Assembly (NCBI GenBank): GCA_963734965.1
Contig: CAVTJK010000003.1
Coordinates: 992,001 to 1,056,000, forward strand
Direction: 5' to 3'
From: UBA4742 sp963734965
GTDB lineage: Bacteria; Actinomycetota; Acidimicrobiia; Acidimicrobiales; Acidimicrobilacustridaceae
DNA: 64,000 nt
Below are positions 33,197-43,133 of this stretch, one piece after another (position 1 is the stretch's first letter; every line of letters starts with the position of its first letter). The translations under genes were made by a program, and so were the position numbers. The notes under the pieces are model-generated. The model did no database searches. It was not told where the DNA came from and saw only the letters and a program-made list of their open reading frames with translations.

Positions 33197-34249
33197 GACG
33201 CCGAACCACGGGGCGACGGACGGTGATCGGCCGCCAGCACGTCGTCATAGAGGGCTTCGAGGCGATCGACGTGGTGCCCGATCGTGTACTCGGCGTCGAA
33301 GCGGGCCGCCAGCTCGGCCCCGAGCGACTCGCGGGCCGGGACCGAGTCAGCCAGGTCACGGAGGCACTTGGCGGCGGCGTCGACATCGCCCGGCGCGAAG
33401 AGGGTGTCGGGGCTGACCGGCCCGACGCGTCTCGAGGTGGCCGCCACCAGCGGCGGCCACGACGGGCAGGGCGGCGGCCATGGCTTCGACGACGGTGAGG
33501 CCGAAGGCCTCGTGCGGGGTCGGCGCCAACAGGATCGAGGCCTCGGCCATCCGTGGGGCCAGATCGGTCTGGTGGCCGATGAAGCGGACCGCGTCGAGTC
33601 GCGAGGCGGCGGCCCGGAGCTCGGGCTCCTGCCGCGCCGCGCCCCGCGACCAGCAACGTCCAGCCGTCCTCGGCCAGCCCCGACACGGCCCAGGCCTCGA
33701 GGGCGACCAAGGTCTGCTTCTCGGGTTCGAGGCGTTGGGCCACGAGGACGATCGGCTGGCGCTCGCCTTCGGGAACCCTCGGCGCCGGGATGCCCGTCGG
33801 CAGGACGATCGGATGACCGGCGCCACCGTCGGCCACGTAGGCGCTGACCGCGATCTCGCGCGCCATGCGTCGGCGCACGAGGCCATAGGCCGAGCGTGTC
33901 AGGCGTCGAGTGGCCCCGACCGCCGGCGAAGTGCAGCGTGCTCACGACGGGGCGGCGGACGCGGATCGAGGCGAGGACGCCGGCCAGGTCGGCCGCCGTC
34001 ATGTGCGAGTGCAGGATGTCGGGCCGGGGCCCGGCCATGGCCGCCCGGACCACTTCGAGGGTCGTGGCCGCCGGGACGAAATCGACCCCGGTGCCGGCCA
34101 GCGCCGCGCGCATCGAGGTCGGGTCCCCTCCCACCACCGACACCCTGTGACCCCGCCCGACCAGCTCAGGGCCCACATAGGTGAGGTAGCGCTCGACGCC
34201 GGCGAAGCCATCGGATCGAACGAGCTGTCGGATGTGCAGCGGGATCCAC
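33193..34249 (-). CDS. Glycosyltransferase family 4 protein (several frameshifts)
   Basis: Restored product of about 350 residues. A GTG near 34249 gives a start that, after removing one base, reads IPLHIRQLVRSDGFAGVERY. Then RVSVVGGDPTSMRAALAGTG, SHMTAADLAGVLASIRVRRP, VLVAQRLEPEKQTLVALEAW and the donor-site region APTPHEAFGLTVVEAMAAAL follow in three frames (breaks near 33890, 33650 and 33435). It ends RLEALYDDVLAADHRPSPRG. The fold is GT-B, family GT4. It forms a two-gene minus-strand unit with the next glycosyltransferase. Its promoter region is shared with the divergent O-antigen ligase gene. Confidence 0.8.
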
Positions 34250-34283
34250 CTCGGTCGAGTCCCTACGGCGGAGGGTGCGAGTC

Positions 34284-34289
34284 TATGAT
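34284..34289 (+). promoter_or_regulatory. -10 box TATGAT of O-antigen ligase gene (leaderless)
   Basis: TATGAT, close to the TATAAT consensus, is followed by 6 nt and a GTG at 34296 that is in frame with the ligase coding region. Confidence 0.55.
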
Positions 34290-34295
34290 TTCAGG

Positions 34296-35623
34296 GTGTC
34301 GGATGGCCACGAGAGCACCATGTGGCGTCGGCTGATCATCGCCCCCGTGGCGTTGGCGCAACTCGGTCTGGCGGCGCTGGCCGCCTCCGAACCGATCGTC
34401 GCGCTGGGCCTCGTCGGCGGCGCCGTCCTGGTGGCACTGACGCTGCTCGCCCCGCTCATCGTGCTGGTGAGCGCCTTCCCGGCCACCTTCGCCTACTGGC
34501 GGGTCGGGCCCGGCGTCGATCGACATGAGCGTGACCGACGCGTTGACCCTCCTCGGCGCGATCGCCGCCCTGCCCTTCGTGCCGTGGCGCAGCCCGACGC
34601 TGCGACGGGTCCTCGTGGCCACCGCCGGCCTACTGCGCCATCCTCGGCTCATCACCGTCGTCGCCCACCCGGCGCAGCGCTCGACTCGTCGAGATGGTCC
34701 ACCGCGCCTCGATCGTCGTCGGTGCCGTCTTCATCGGCGCCGCCGTGTCGCCCGCCTGGGCCACGCTGCGGCTGGCGCTGCGCGCGTTCCTCTTCAGCGC
34801 CGCCGCTCGTCTCGTTGGCCGTCGGCGCTGGACACCCTGGCCCACCACCTGCAGCCCGCCTACCCCTTCGGCATCCAGAAGAACGCGGCGGGCGAGCTCA
34901 TCGTCATGGGCCTCGTGATCCTGCTGACCGTGCCCCGCGCGCGTCGGCTTCAGCCGCTTCATGACCGGCGGCGGTGGCGGTGCACGCTGGTCGTCGGGCT
35001 GGCCGCCAGCGAGTCCCGCGGCGCCGGCGCTGGCGCTGATCGCGGTGTTCGCCCTGCACCTCGTGCGTCAGCGCCGGCAAGCGGCGGCTCGAGCTCGCGA
35101 TCATGCGCCTGGCTCCGCTTGCTGCTGGTCGTGCAGCGTGGTGTTCCTCGCCATCAGCGTCGTCACCTACCAGGACCGCGACCTCAACCCGACCGACCGA
35201 GAAGTTCAACAGCGTGAACTCGCGGCTCGACACCTACCACTACGCCATCCAGAACGAGTGGGAGCCGCACCTGATCGACGGCGGCGGCCTCAAGTGGTTC
35301 TTCGCGCCCGACTCGCCGGTCGGCGTCCCCCACAACATGGTCGATCGCCGAGCTGTCCGAGGCCGGGCTGATCGGCCTGTTCGGCCTGATGCGTCTTGTT
35401 GTTCGTGATCCTGCGACTGCCTGAGCCGCTCGCCGAGCGACCTGGGCGAGGCGGCGTTCCTCGTGCATGATCGGTCGCATCCTCGAGTCGATGCTCGGCA
35501 TCTTCTGGACGGCGGGCACGGGCACCTTGCCGTTCCTGTCGTCGGGCTGGTCATCGGGGACGAGGAACCGGAGGCCGACGTCGCCTCGCGGCGCACGCGT
35601 GGCGGCGGCGGTCTTCACGGTGA
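34296..35623 (+). CDS. O-antigen ligase/polymerase family membrane protein (many frameshifts)
   Basis: GTG 34296 (VSDGHESTMWRRLIIAPVAL) leads into a run of hydrophobic helices: LALAASEPIVALGLVGGAVL-like segments, LLGAIAALPFVPW, IVVGAVFIGAAVS and LIVMGLVILLTV. A large periplasmic loop (KFNSVNSRLDTYHYAIQNEW, GGGLKWFFAPDSPVGVPHNM) is followed by VIAELSEAGLIGLFG after correction. This is the Wzy_C/O-antigen ligase domain (PF04932), with the conserved His-Asn before the helix. It polymerises repeat units or ligates the chain outside the membrane. Frames change many times. The probable stop at 35621-35623 overlaps the next GTG. Confidence 0.75.
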
Positions 35624-36786
35624 GCCACGCCGTCTCCGGGGCCGGCGCCGGGCGTTGCCGCGTCCTGCGCGTCTACCACTCGGGTCGTGGTCGGACCGTG
35701 GCGCCAACGCGACCGCGAGCTGCGCCGCCTCGGCGTCGACGTCGTCCTGGTCAGCCCGCGTCGGTGGAACGAGGGCGGGCGTCGCCGTCGTCGCTCGCGA
35801 GCGAGCCCGACGAGGTCGTCGTCGAGGCCACGCACGCTGGGCCACCACCCGTACCGGTTCGTCTACGACCCCCGGCCGATCTGGCGGGCGCTGCGCTCGG
35901 GCCGCTTCGACGTCATCGACCTGCACGAGGAGCCGGCCAGCCTGGCCGCCGCCGAGGTGTGGATGCCTGGCCCGGCTCGCCGGCGAGCGCGCTCCGATCT
36001 GCCTGTACTCGCGCCCAGAACATCGACAAGCGCTACCCGCCGCCGTTCCGCTGGATCGAGCGAGCCACCGCTGCGTCGGGCCGCCGGCGTCCACACGTGC
36101 AACGACGAGGCCGGGCGCATCCTGCGCCGCAAGGGCTTCAGCGGCGTGATCGCGCGATCTCGGACTCGGGGTCGACGTGGAACGGTTCGCCCCCCGCTCG
36201 CCCCGACGCCGGACCCGACCCGGCCGATCGACGGGCCCTGCGTGTCGGCTACGTCGGGCGGCTCGAGCCCCACAAGGGCGTCGAGGTGCCTGATCGAGGC
36301 GGTCGCGGCCACCGAGGACGTCGACGCTCGACATCGTCGGCGACGGCCCGGAACGAGACCGGCTCGAGCCAGGTCGTCGAGCCGGTCGGGTGTCGGCGAG
36401 CGCGTCCGCATCCGGGGCTTCGTCCGACCTGGACGACCTGCCGGCGGTCTACCGGCAGTTCGACGTGGTGGTCGTGCCGTCGCTCGACACCCCGTCGTGG
36501 ATCGAGCAGTTCGGCCGGGTCGCGGTCGAGGCCATGGCGTCCGGTGTGGCCGTCGTCGCCTCGCGCAGCGGCGCCCTGCCCGAGGTCGTCGGGGACGCCG
36601 CCGTGCTCGTGGCCCCCGGCGACGTGGACGAGCTGGCCGGGTCCTGGCCAAGCTGCGCGACGACCCGGATTGGCGCGCCGAGCTGGCCGCCGCCGGGCCC
36701 GCCCGCGCCGCGAGCGTTCGCGTGGTCGGCGGTGGCGGCGCGCCAGGTCGACTTCTATCGCCAGCTGCGAGTGGTCCGACGCCTGA
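35620..36786 (+). CDS. Glycosyltransferase family 4 protein (many frameshifts)
   Basis: The GTG at 35620 overlaps the ligase stop. The restored sequence contains RVLRVYHSG, RELRRLGVDVVLVSPRRWNE, HPYRFVYDPRPIWRALRSGR, FDVIDLHEEPASLAAAEVW, then LRVGYVGRLEPHKGVEV and FDVVVVPSLDTPSWIEQFGR with VAVEAMASGVAVVASRSGAL. These are the acceptor half and the donor-binding half of a GT4 enzyme. Frame breaks occur about every 50-150 bp. Its end overlaps the next ATG (TGATG at 36784-36788). It probably adds one residue of the EPS repeat unit. Confidence 0.75.
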   Translation: MSHAVSGAGAGRCRVLRVYHSGRGRTVAPTRPRAAPPRRRRRPGQPASVERGRASPSSLASEPDEVVVEATHAGPPPVPVRLRPPADLAGAALGPLRRHRPARGAGQPGRRRGVDAWPGSPASALRSACTRAQNIDKRYPPPFRWIERATAASGRRRPHVQRRGRAHPAPQGLQRRDRAISDSGSTWNGSPPARPDAGPDPADRRALRVGYVGRLEPHKGVEVPDRGGRGHRGRRRSTSSATARNETGSSQVVEPVGCRRARPHPGLRPTWTTCRRSTGSSTWWSCRRSTPRRGSSSSAGSRSRPWRPVWPSSPRAAAPCPRSSGTPPCSWPPATWTSWPGPGQAARRPGLARRAGRRRARPRRERSRGRRWRRARSTSIASCEWSDA

Positions 36787-37655
36787 TGACCGCCATCGAC
36801 GTGGTGGTCGTCACCTACAACTCGTCGGCTCACCTGCTGGCCGCCCTCGACTCGCTGCCCGAGTCGGCGGCCGTCGTCGTCGTCGACAACGCGTCCGACG
36901 ACGACTCGGTCGCCTGCGCCCGACACGCCGGCGCGACGGTCATCGCGAGCGCCGTGAACGCCGGGTTCGCGGCGGCGGCCAACCGTGGCGCACGCGTCGG
37001 CACATCCGAGCTACATCCTCTTCTTCAACCCGGATGCGGAGCTCGCGGCCGGGCCGCTCGACGAGCTGGTCGCACGCGCTCGACGCCGCTCCCGAGGTGG
37101 CCGTCGTGTCGCCCCGTTGCGCGGACCCGACGGGCAGGAGCAGCGGGTGCGCTGGCCGTTCCCGTCGGCGCGCGGCGCGTGGCGCGACGCGTGCGGCCTG
37201 GGCTCGACCGACGGCCGGCGCGGTCGCCTCGGCGCGGCCCGAGCGGCGTCGGACGGCGGCTTCGTCGTCGGCGCCTGCTTCTTGGTCCGGCGGGCCGCCT
37301 TCGAGGCCGTGGGCGGCTTCGACGAGCGGTTCTGGCTGTACGGCGAGGAGACCGACCTCTGCCGGCGCTTGGCCGAGGCCGGCTGGTCGCACTCGAGTGG
37401 TCGACTCGGCCGAGGCCGCCCACATCGGCGGAGCCAGCGCGGACGGCGTCGAGGACGCTGGTCTTCGAGCACTTCCAGCGCGGCGCCGAGCACTTCGTCT
37501 CCAAGTACGAAGGTCGCAAGGGACTGCGGTCGCTGCGGCTGGCCGAGGCGCTCGGATCGTCGGTGCGGGCCCTGGCCTCATCCGATCCGCGCGCCGCGGC
37601 GCTATCACCGTCGCCGCCTGGCCCGCCTGGCGCGCGTGCTCGGTCGAGTCACCCG
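36786..37655 (+). CDS. Glycosyltransferase family 2 protein (frameshifted)
   Basis: It begins MTAIDVVVVTYNSSAHLLAA and has VVVVDNASDDDSVACARHAG, FFNPDAELAAGPLDELVA, GACFLVRRAAFEAVGGFDER and FWLYGEETDLCRRLAEAGW, the nucleotide-sugar and D-x-D-like sites plus the GGFDExF(F/W)xYxEDxDLCxR pattern of rhamnosyl- or galactofuranosyl-type GT2 enzymes. The part after about 37390 is shifted in frame (VFEHFQRGAEHFVSKYEGRK continues it). No clear stop is visible before the next gene, so the right boundary is approximate. Confidence 0.8.
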
Positions 37656-38813
37656 ATGGCGTCCTCCTCGACAGCCCGGCCACGTCGGTCCGCGGCGCCG
37701 GCCTCGTCGTGGCTTCGCTCGAGGCGTGGGACGACGTGTGGCGCCGCAACCAGTTCCTCGTGCGCGAGCTGCTCGAGCATCGAGCCGCGATCGCCGGGTG
37801 CTCTTCGTCGAGCCCGCGCTTCGACGTCGTCCACGAGCGTCCGGCACCCGACGCGGCCGCCGACGTCGTCGCGGCCTGCGCCCGGTCGACGGCTACGGCC
37901 GGGTCTTCCGGTTCGAGCCCGTCAAGGTGCTGGCCCCGCCGTGCTCGGTCCGCTCGCCGACCGCAGCCTCCGCCGCCAGGTGCGTCGGGCCGCCGCCGCA
38001 CTCGGGTTCGACGATCCCGACTCTCTGGATCAACGACCCGAGCTTCGCCGGTCTGGCCTCGGCCACCGGCTGGCCCGCGCTCTACGACATCACCGACGAC
38101 TGGACCGAGGCGGGCGGTCCGGCCCGCGTGCACCGGCGGGTTCGGCGCAACGAGCGGCAGCTGTTCGACCGAGTGCGGGTCGGTCGTCGTCTGCTCCGCG
38201 GGCCTCGCCGCCACTCGCCGCCGGGCGCCGACCCGATCTCGTCGTGGTGCCCAACGCGGTCGACGCCGAGCACTTCACCCGGCCCGCGCCCGCCCTCACG
38301 ACCTGCCGGGCGGCGCCGACCGCGGTCTACGTCGGCACCCTGCACGACGATCGTCTCGACGTCGATCTCGTCGTCGACGCTGGCCGGTCAGCTGCCCGAG
38401 CTCACGATCGTGCTCGTCGGCCCGACTCCCTGTCGCCGACCAGCCGTGCGCCGCCTGGCGTCGCGTCCCAACGTCGTGCTCGCCGGACCGCGTCCCTACG
38501 ACCAGGTCCCGGCCTACCTGCAGCACGCCGACCGTCGTGATCGTGCCCCACGTCGTCAGCCCGTTCACCGAGAGCCTCGACCCGATCAAGGCCTACGAGT
38601 GCCTGGCCGTCGGCCGCCCCACCGTGGCCACACCGGTCGCCGGGTTCCGCGACGCTCGGCCGGCCCGTCGTGTCGCCGTCGGCGACGAGTTCGTGGCCGC
38701 GGTCCGACGCGGTGATCGAGTCACCGCCGCCCGGCCGTCCCGCGGCCGGTGCCGTCGTGGGCGCGACCGGGCCGACGCCTTCGCCGCCGAGCTCGACCAG
38801 GCGCGGCGGCCGC
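37656..38813 (+). CDS. GT-B glycosyltransferase (frameshifted; ends approximate)
   Basis: Restored segments are GLVVASLEAWDDVWRRNQFL and VRELLEH, GYGRVFRFEPVKVL, RSLRRQVRRAAAALGFDDP, TLWINDPSFAGLASATGWPA then LYDITDDW, RPDLVVVPNAVDAEHFTRP, TAVYVGTLHDDRLDVDLVVD, LPELTIVLVGP, RPNVVLAGPRPYDQVPAYLQ and ESLDPIKAYECLAVGRPTVA. These define a two-Rossmann-fold transferase related to GT4 but with the YDITDDW-type N-terminal half seen in EPS clusters. Frames change repeatedly; neither the start (ATG 37656 is one option) nor the stop can be fixed. Confidence 0.7.
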
Positions 38814-40080
38814 GTCGCCGATCGCGCCGCTTCGCGTCGTCTACCTCGACCACTGCGCCCAGCTGTCCGGCGGCGAGCTGGCCCTGGCCCGGCTGCTGGC
38901 GGCCATGGCACGGCGTCGACGCCCACGTGATCCTCGGCGAGCACGGTCCGCTCGAGGGCCGCCTGCGCGACGCGGGCGCCGTCGTCGAGGTGCTCGAGCT
39001 CGACCCGGCGGGTCGGCTGCGGTGCGGCGCGATCGCGTCGACCATCGGCGGCCTGGGGCCGTCCCGAGCGACGGCCACGGGCGCGACATCGACCGCCCTC
39101 GCGCCGGCATCTGCGCGAGCTGCGGCCCGATCTCGTGCACACCAACTCGCTCAAGGCCGCCGCTCTACGGCGGCGTCGCCGGCCGGCTGGCCGGCGTGCC
39201 CGTGCTCTGGCACATCCGCGATCGCATCGCGACCGACTACCTGCCCGCGTCCCGCCGTGCGACTGGTGCGCGGCCTGCTGCGATGGGTGCCCGACGTCGT
39301 CCTCGTCAACTCGTACGCGACCCGCGGACACGCTCGGTCCGGCCGTCGCCAGCGGCTCGGTGCCCTGTCATGTGATCCACGACATGGTCGATCGGCCGCC
39401 TCCGTCGACCGACACCGACCGGGACGAGGCGCGGGGCCGACGCGGGACTCCGCGTCGCCATGGTCGGGCGGCTCGCGCCGTGGAAGGGCCAGGACGTGTT
39501 CCTCGACGCCTTCGCCGCGCGCCTTCCCCGACGGGCCCGAGCGCGGCCGTCGTCGTCGGGATCGGCCATGTTCGGCGAGGACGAGTACGCCGACGAGCTG
39601 CGTGGCCCGGGCCAAGTCGAGCTCGGGTTGGCCGATCGGGTGACCTTCACGGGGTTCGTCGACGACGTGGCGGCGATGCTCGCCGACGTCGACTGCCTCG
39701 TGCACGCATCGGTCATCGCCGAGCCGTTCGGCCAGGTCGTCGTCGAGGGCATGGCCGCCGGTCGTCGCCGTCATCGCCTCGGACCTCGGCGGACCGCGCG
39801 AGGTGATCACCGACGGCGTCGACGGACTGCTCTGTCCACCGGGTGACATCGACGGGCTCGTTCGGCGCCTCCGCCAGGTCGCCTCCGACGCCGAAGGCCG
39901 ACGTCGACTCGGGACGGCGGCGGCCGCCCGGGCCCGTGACTTCTACCCCGAGGTCGTCGCCGCTGAGGTCGAGGCCGCCTACGACGAGCTCATGCGCCAG
40001 CGGTCGCGGCGGGCCCGGGCCCCCGCCGGCCCGGTCCGGGCCCCGCTCGCGGGCACGTGCCCCGGCACCGCTCACGGTAG
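38814..40080 (+). CDS. Glycosyltransferase family 4 protein (frameshifted)
   Basis: Restored parts are LRVVYLDHCAQLSGGELALA, VDAHVILGEHGPLEGRLRDA, LVHTNSLKAALYGGVAGRLA after correction, VPVLWHIRDRIATDYLPAS, VDRPPPSTDTDRDEA, RVAMVGRLAPWKGQDVFLDA, ADRVTFTGFVDDVAAMLADV, HASVIAEPFGQVVVEGMAAG and DGLLCPPGDIDGLVRRLRQV. This is a full GT4 protein. The stop is probably TAG 40078-40080 (another frame stops at 40103). The frame as sequenced reads on into cysM, a false fusion caused by indels. It is the last gene of the EPS island. Confidence 0.75.
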
Positions 40081-40083
40081 AAT
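40078..40083 (+). promoter_or_regulatory. -10 box TAGAAT upstream of cysM
   Basis: TAGAAT differs from TATAAT at one position and lies 41 bp upstream of the cysM ATG, at the very end of the last glycosyltransferase gene. It would give cysM its own promoter with a short leader. Confidence 0.4.
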
Positions 40084-40123
40084 CCTTACCGCTTCACTCA
40101 TGAATCCCGCCTCCGGAGCTTCC

Positions 40124-41074
40124 ATGGCCGTCTACGCATCGGTGCTCGACCTGATCGGCAACACGCCGCTCGTCGACGTGAGCCCGCTCAGCCCCAACCC
40201 CGACGTGCGCATCCTGGCCAAGATGGAGGGGCAGAACCCGGCGGGCTCGGTGAAGGATCGCATCGCGCTGCAGATGATCACCGAGGCCGAGGCCGACGGC
40301 ACGCTCACCCCCGGTCAGACCCTGATCGAGCCGTCGTCGGGCAACACCGGCATCGCTCTGGCCATGATCGCCAAGCTGCGGGGCTATCCGATCAAGATCG
40401 TGCTGCCCGAGAACGTCTCGCTCGAGCGTCGCCAGCTGCTCGAGGTGTGGGGCGCCGAGATCATCGACTCGCCGGGCGCAGGAGGGCTCCAACGGGGCGG
40501 TCCGCCTGGCCCAGGCCCTGGCCGAGGAGCATCCGGACTGGGCCTTCCTCTACCAGTACGCCAACGAGGCCAACCCCCGCGCCCACTACGAGCACACCGG
40601 GCCCGAGATCTGGCGCGACTGCCCCGAGATCACCCACTTCGTGGCCGGGCTCGGCACGAGCGGCACCCTCATGGGCGTCGGCACGTTCCTCAAGGAGCAG
40701 AACCCGGACATCCAGGTGATCGCCGTCGAGCCGCCGCTCGGCGAGAAGGTCGAGGGCCTGCGCAACCTCGACGAGGGCTACATCCCGCCGGTCTACGAGA
40801 AGTGGGGTGGGCCCGAGCTGCTCGACCGCAAGCGCGTGGTGCGGCCCCGCGAGTCGATCGAGTGGACCCGGCGGCTCGGCGAGCTGGGCATCTTCTCGGG
40901 CATCTCGGCCGGCGCGGCGATGGCGGGCGCCGTGCGCGTCGCCGACCGAGATCGATGTCGGGCACGATCGTGTTCATCGTGTGCGACTACGGGTGGAAGT
41001 ACCTCTCGACCGGGGCCTGGACCGACGACATCGACGAGGTCGTCACCCGGGCCGAGAAGATCATCTACTTCTGA
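40124..41074 (+). CDS. cysM: Cysteine synthase, CysM type (three indels)
   Basis: Restored product of about 316 residues. MAVYASVLDLIGNTPLVDVS leads to the PLP lysine motif NPAGSVKDRIALQMI, the substrate loop EPSSGNTGIALAMIAKLRGY, ENVSLERRQLLEVWGAEII and the phosphate loop GLGTSGTLMGVGTFL. The C-terminus is YGWKYLSTGAWTDDIDEVV. These closely follow mycobacterial CysM (Rv1336 type), which uses O-phosphoserine and the carrier CysO. Frame breaks at about 40485, 40950 and 40965 are single added bases. ATG 40124 has GGAG 6 nt upstream; ATG 40100 is in frame too. Its mycobacterial neighbours mec and murI flank it at a distance. Confidence 0.9.
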   Translation: MAVYASVLDLIGNTPLVDVSPLSPNPDVRILAKMEGQNPAGSVKDRIALQMITEAEADGTLTPGQTLIEPSSGNTGIALAMIAKLRGYPIKIVLPENVSLERRQLLEVWGAEIIDSPGAGGLQRGGPPGPGPGRGASGLGLPLPVRQRGQPPRPLRAHRARDLARLPRDHPLRGRARHERHPHGRRHVPQGAEPGHPGDRRRAAARREGRGPAQPRRGLHPAGLREVGWARAARPQARGAAPRVDRVDPAARRAGHLLGHLGRRGDGGRRARRRPRSMSGTIVFIVCDYGWKYLSTGAWTDDIDEVVTRAEKIIYF

Positions 41075-41108
41075 GCCCGCAGCTCGTAGGCCCGTGATTG
41101 GCTGTTCC

Positions 41109-41126
41109 CCAGCGCAACGGCGCTGG
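41109..41126 (+). terminator. Hairpin terminator after cysM
   Basis: Perfect 7-bp arms CCAGCGC and GCGCTGG with a 4-nt loop AACG, 35 bp after the cysM stop, followed by TAATCTCTT. Confidence 0.65.
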
Positions 41127-41201
41127 TAATCTCTTCGTGGGCAAGTAAGCCGAGGCCTGAGGCGACCCGTCGTCGTCGTCGTTCGTTGAGCAGGGGTCGT
41201 C

Positions 41202-42095
41202 TTGGAGCTCACTCGTCGTAGGTTCATCGGAACATCGGCCGGCGCAGTGGCCGGATTCATCTTTCTGAGCGCCTGCACACCGACCACCAAGTGGAAGGAC
41301 CTGGCGGGCTGGTCGCACTCCTGGGACGCCAACGATCCGGGGCTCACCACCTACAGCGACGACGGCACCTCCTTCTCCCTCCCCCCGGCCACCCGAGTGA
41401 GCTCGGTACCCGATCCGTCAGGTGGTCGTGCCATGCAGAAGGACTCGGGCGTCTACGACGCGGGTTTCGGTCTACCCCCTGCGCCCGGACCGATCTGGGT
41501 GCCGAGCTCGAGTCGCTTCGTCGGTCGCAACGCTTGGTACTCAGACGTGATCCTCGTCGTGCAGGCGTACTTCGACAACCTGCACTCGATGATGAGCCCC
41601 ATCCTCAATCCCAACGACCCATCGCAGGCGTTCAACCTGCCGCAACCGTGGTGGGGTGCCATCCTGGCTCGGACGGTTCCCGGCGCGACGGGCAACGAGG
41701 TGGTCTTCATCGACGGAAACCCTGGCATGACGACCATGGGGGCCACGCCTCAGATCAACATCTCTACTTGGAATTCGAGCATCTCGACCGGCCCGTTCAT
41801 TCGAAACCCGGCGCCCATCACGTCCGATCAGACGGCCTTCGTCATGTGGCAGGTGAACGGGGCATCTTCGTGGCTCGAGGTCAACACCCGTGACAGCTCG
41901 GGCGTATTGACCACCACCAAGACAGCAGGCGCACAGGGCACTGCCAACCCTCTCACGTCGCTGCACTCCGGCTGGACGCACACGAACTACACGTCGGCCC
42001 TCGGCATCACCGCCGGCGTCGCCTCCACTGACCAGCTCAACACCGTTCGCAACTGGGGGACCGCCTTCATCCCCAACGCTGGGGCGCTCGCCTAA
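41202..42095 (+). CDS. Tat-type lipoprotein of unknown function
   Basis: 297 residues from TTG. The signal TRRRFIGTSAGAVAGFIFLS has a twin arginine and ends in a lipobox LSAC, so the protein is probably exported by Tat and lipid-anchored. The mature part is rich in Ser, Thr, Trp and Asn (WKDLAGWSHSWDANDPGLTT, FVMWQVNGASSWLEVNTRDS), suggesting a beta-sandwich related to concanavalin-type carbohydrate binding. It has no visible catalytic motif. It is separate from cysM by a terminator and convergent with the DUF4352-like gene. It may be a cell-surface accessory protein. Confidence 0.7.
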   Translation: MELTRRRFIGTSAGAVAGFIFLSACTPTTKWKDLAGWSHSWDANDPGLTTYSDDGTSFSLPPATRVSSVPDPSGGRAMQKDSGVYDAGFGLPPAPGPIWVPSSSRFVGRNAWYSDVILVVQAYFDNLHSMMSPILNPNDPSQAFNLPQPWWGAILARTVPGATGNEVVFIDGNPGMTTMGATPQINISTWNSSISTGPFIRNPAPITSDQTAFVMWQVNGASSWLEVNTRDSSGVLTTTKTAGAQGTANPLTSLHSGWTHTNYTSALGITAGVASTDQLNTVRNWGTAFIPNAGALA

Positions 42096-42166
42096 CGCAA
42101 TTCCGGGTCCCAGCTCAACTGACCAACGAGGACGGCAGGCCTCGCGGCGAGTGACGCGCCGGTAGG

Positions 42167-43036
42167 TCAGGAGATCTTCCATTGCGCGGTTGAGTTGCTG
42201 AAGCCCGATGACGGCGTGAACTCCAACCGGGCCACGGTCGACTTGGCCGGGAGGGCGAACACGACGCACCCGTCCTTCGACTGGCCCGGGCTCAGCGCGA
42301 CCGGTCCGGGATAGTTCTCGCAGCCCTTCACGTTCGAGTACTCGACCTGGTAGGACTGCCCCTTCGAGTCGATCAGCTTGGCGTCGTTGTCGGCGGCCTC
42401 GGAGATCGCCGTGCCGCCCGGGTTGGCCATCTTCAGCTGCACGGCCACCAGGCGTTGACCGGAGTCGGGCTTGTCGTCACCGCTCGCCGGCGTTCCCGGA
42501 TCGAAGACCTTGACCAGGGTGATGGTGATGGGCTGACCGTTCTGGTCCTTGGCCGTGAGGGTCGAACCGATCCCGCCTGACGTTGAGGATGCCGAGCCCC
42601 CCGACGATCCCGACGAGGTCGACGCAGCCGACGGGCGGGTCGAGGTCGAGCCGCCAGACGATCCCGCGGCCGCCGATGTGGTCGACGGGTCCGATCGGGA
42701 CGAGAGCGTGGTCGAGGCCGCCTTGGGGTGCTTCGTCGGAGTGCTGCGACCCGCGGCCAGGACGGCACCGACCACGCCGAACACGATCAGGGCGGCCCCG
42801 AGGATCGCGGTCCCGACGAGGACCACGCTCGTTCGTGGCTTGGGCGGGGCCGGGGACGGGTTGGCCCCGAGCTCACCGGGGTCGGGCCCGAAGGGCGGCG
42901 CGGGCGGCGGCGCGGGCGGTGTCGAAGGCGCGGCGGATGTGATCGTCGTCGGCAACGGGGGAGCCTCCGCGTCGGGTGCGTACCACTTCCCGTCGGGAGC
43001 CAGCCGCCAGCCCTCGCCCTGCGGTAGATCGCTCAT
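42167..43036 (-). CDS. DUF4352-like membrane-anchored protein
   Basis: 289 residues from ATG 43036 (MSDLPQGEGWRLAPDGKWYA). The opening resembles the short DUF2510/SHOCT-like GW-x-DP-x-(G/W)-x-(W)-Y region found before membrane helices in actinomycetes. A Pro-rich linker, one membrane helix (VVLVGTAILGAALIVFGVVG) and a Ser/Thr/Gly-rich spacer follow. The C-terminal domain (LVAVQLKMANPGGTAISEAA, NVKGCENYPGPVALSPGQSK, GCVVFALPAKSTVARLEFTP) fits DUF4352, an immunoglobulin-like extracellular domain. Two Cys could form a disulfide. The role is unknown; it is divergent from murI. Confidence 0.75.
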   Translation of the reverse strand: MSDLPQGEGWRLAPDGKWYAPDAEAPPLPTTITSAAPSTPPAPPPAPPFGPDPGELGANPSPAPPKPRTSVVLVGTAILGAALIVFGVVGAVLAAGRSTPTKHPKAASTTLSSRSDPSTTSAAAGSSGGSTSTRPSAASTSSGSSGGSASSTSGGIGSTLTAKDQNGQPITITLVKVFDPGTPASGDDKPDSGQRLVAVQLKMANPGGTAISEAADNDAKLIDSKGQSYQVEYSNVKGCENYPGPVALSPGQSKDGCVVFALPAKSTVARLEFTPSSGFSNSTAQWKIS

Positions 43037-43133
43037 CGGCCTCGTCTCGCCCGAACCGCCTTCGGTCCGGAGGCCATGGGTATAGCCGACGCGGACGGCG
43101 CAGGGGGACCAGTCGCCGCCTGCACGTGGGCCT

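Noticed and set aside
35687..39643. A single plus-strand open frame of about 1318 codons
   Set aside because: It is a patchwork of pieces of four glycosyltransferase genes and of wrong-frame sequence, kept open by high GC and indels. Motifs jump in and out of this frame, so it is not one protein.
39803..41074. Fusion of a glycosyltransferase with cysteine synthase
   Set aside because: The two share one open frame only because of nearby indels. cysM has its own ATG, ribosome binding site and a TAGAAT box, and the families are never fused.
41127..41201. A c-di-GMP or similar riboswitch before the lipoprotein gene
   Set aside because: The segment contains GGCAAGTAAGCC-like pieces but lacks the conserved paired elements of known classes.
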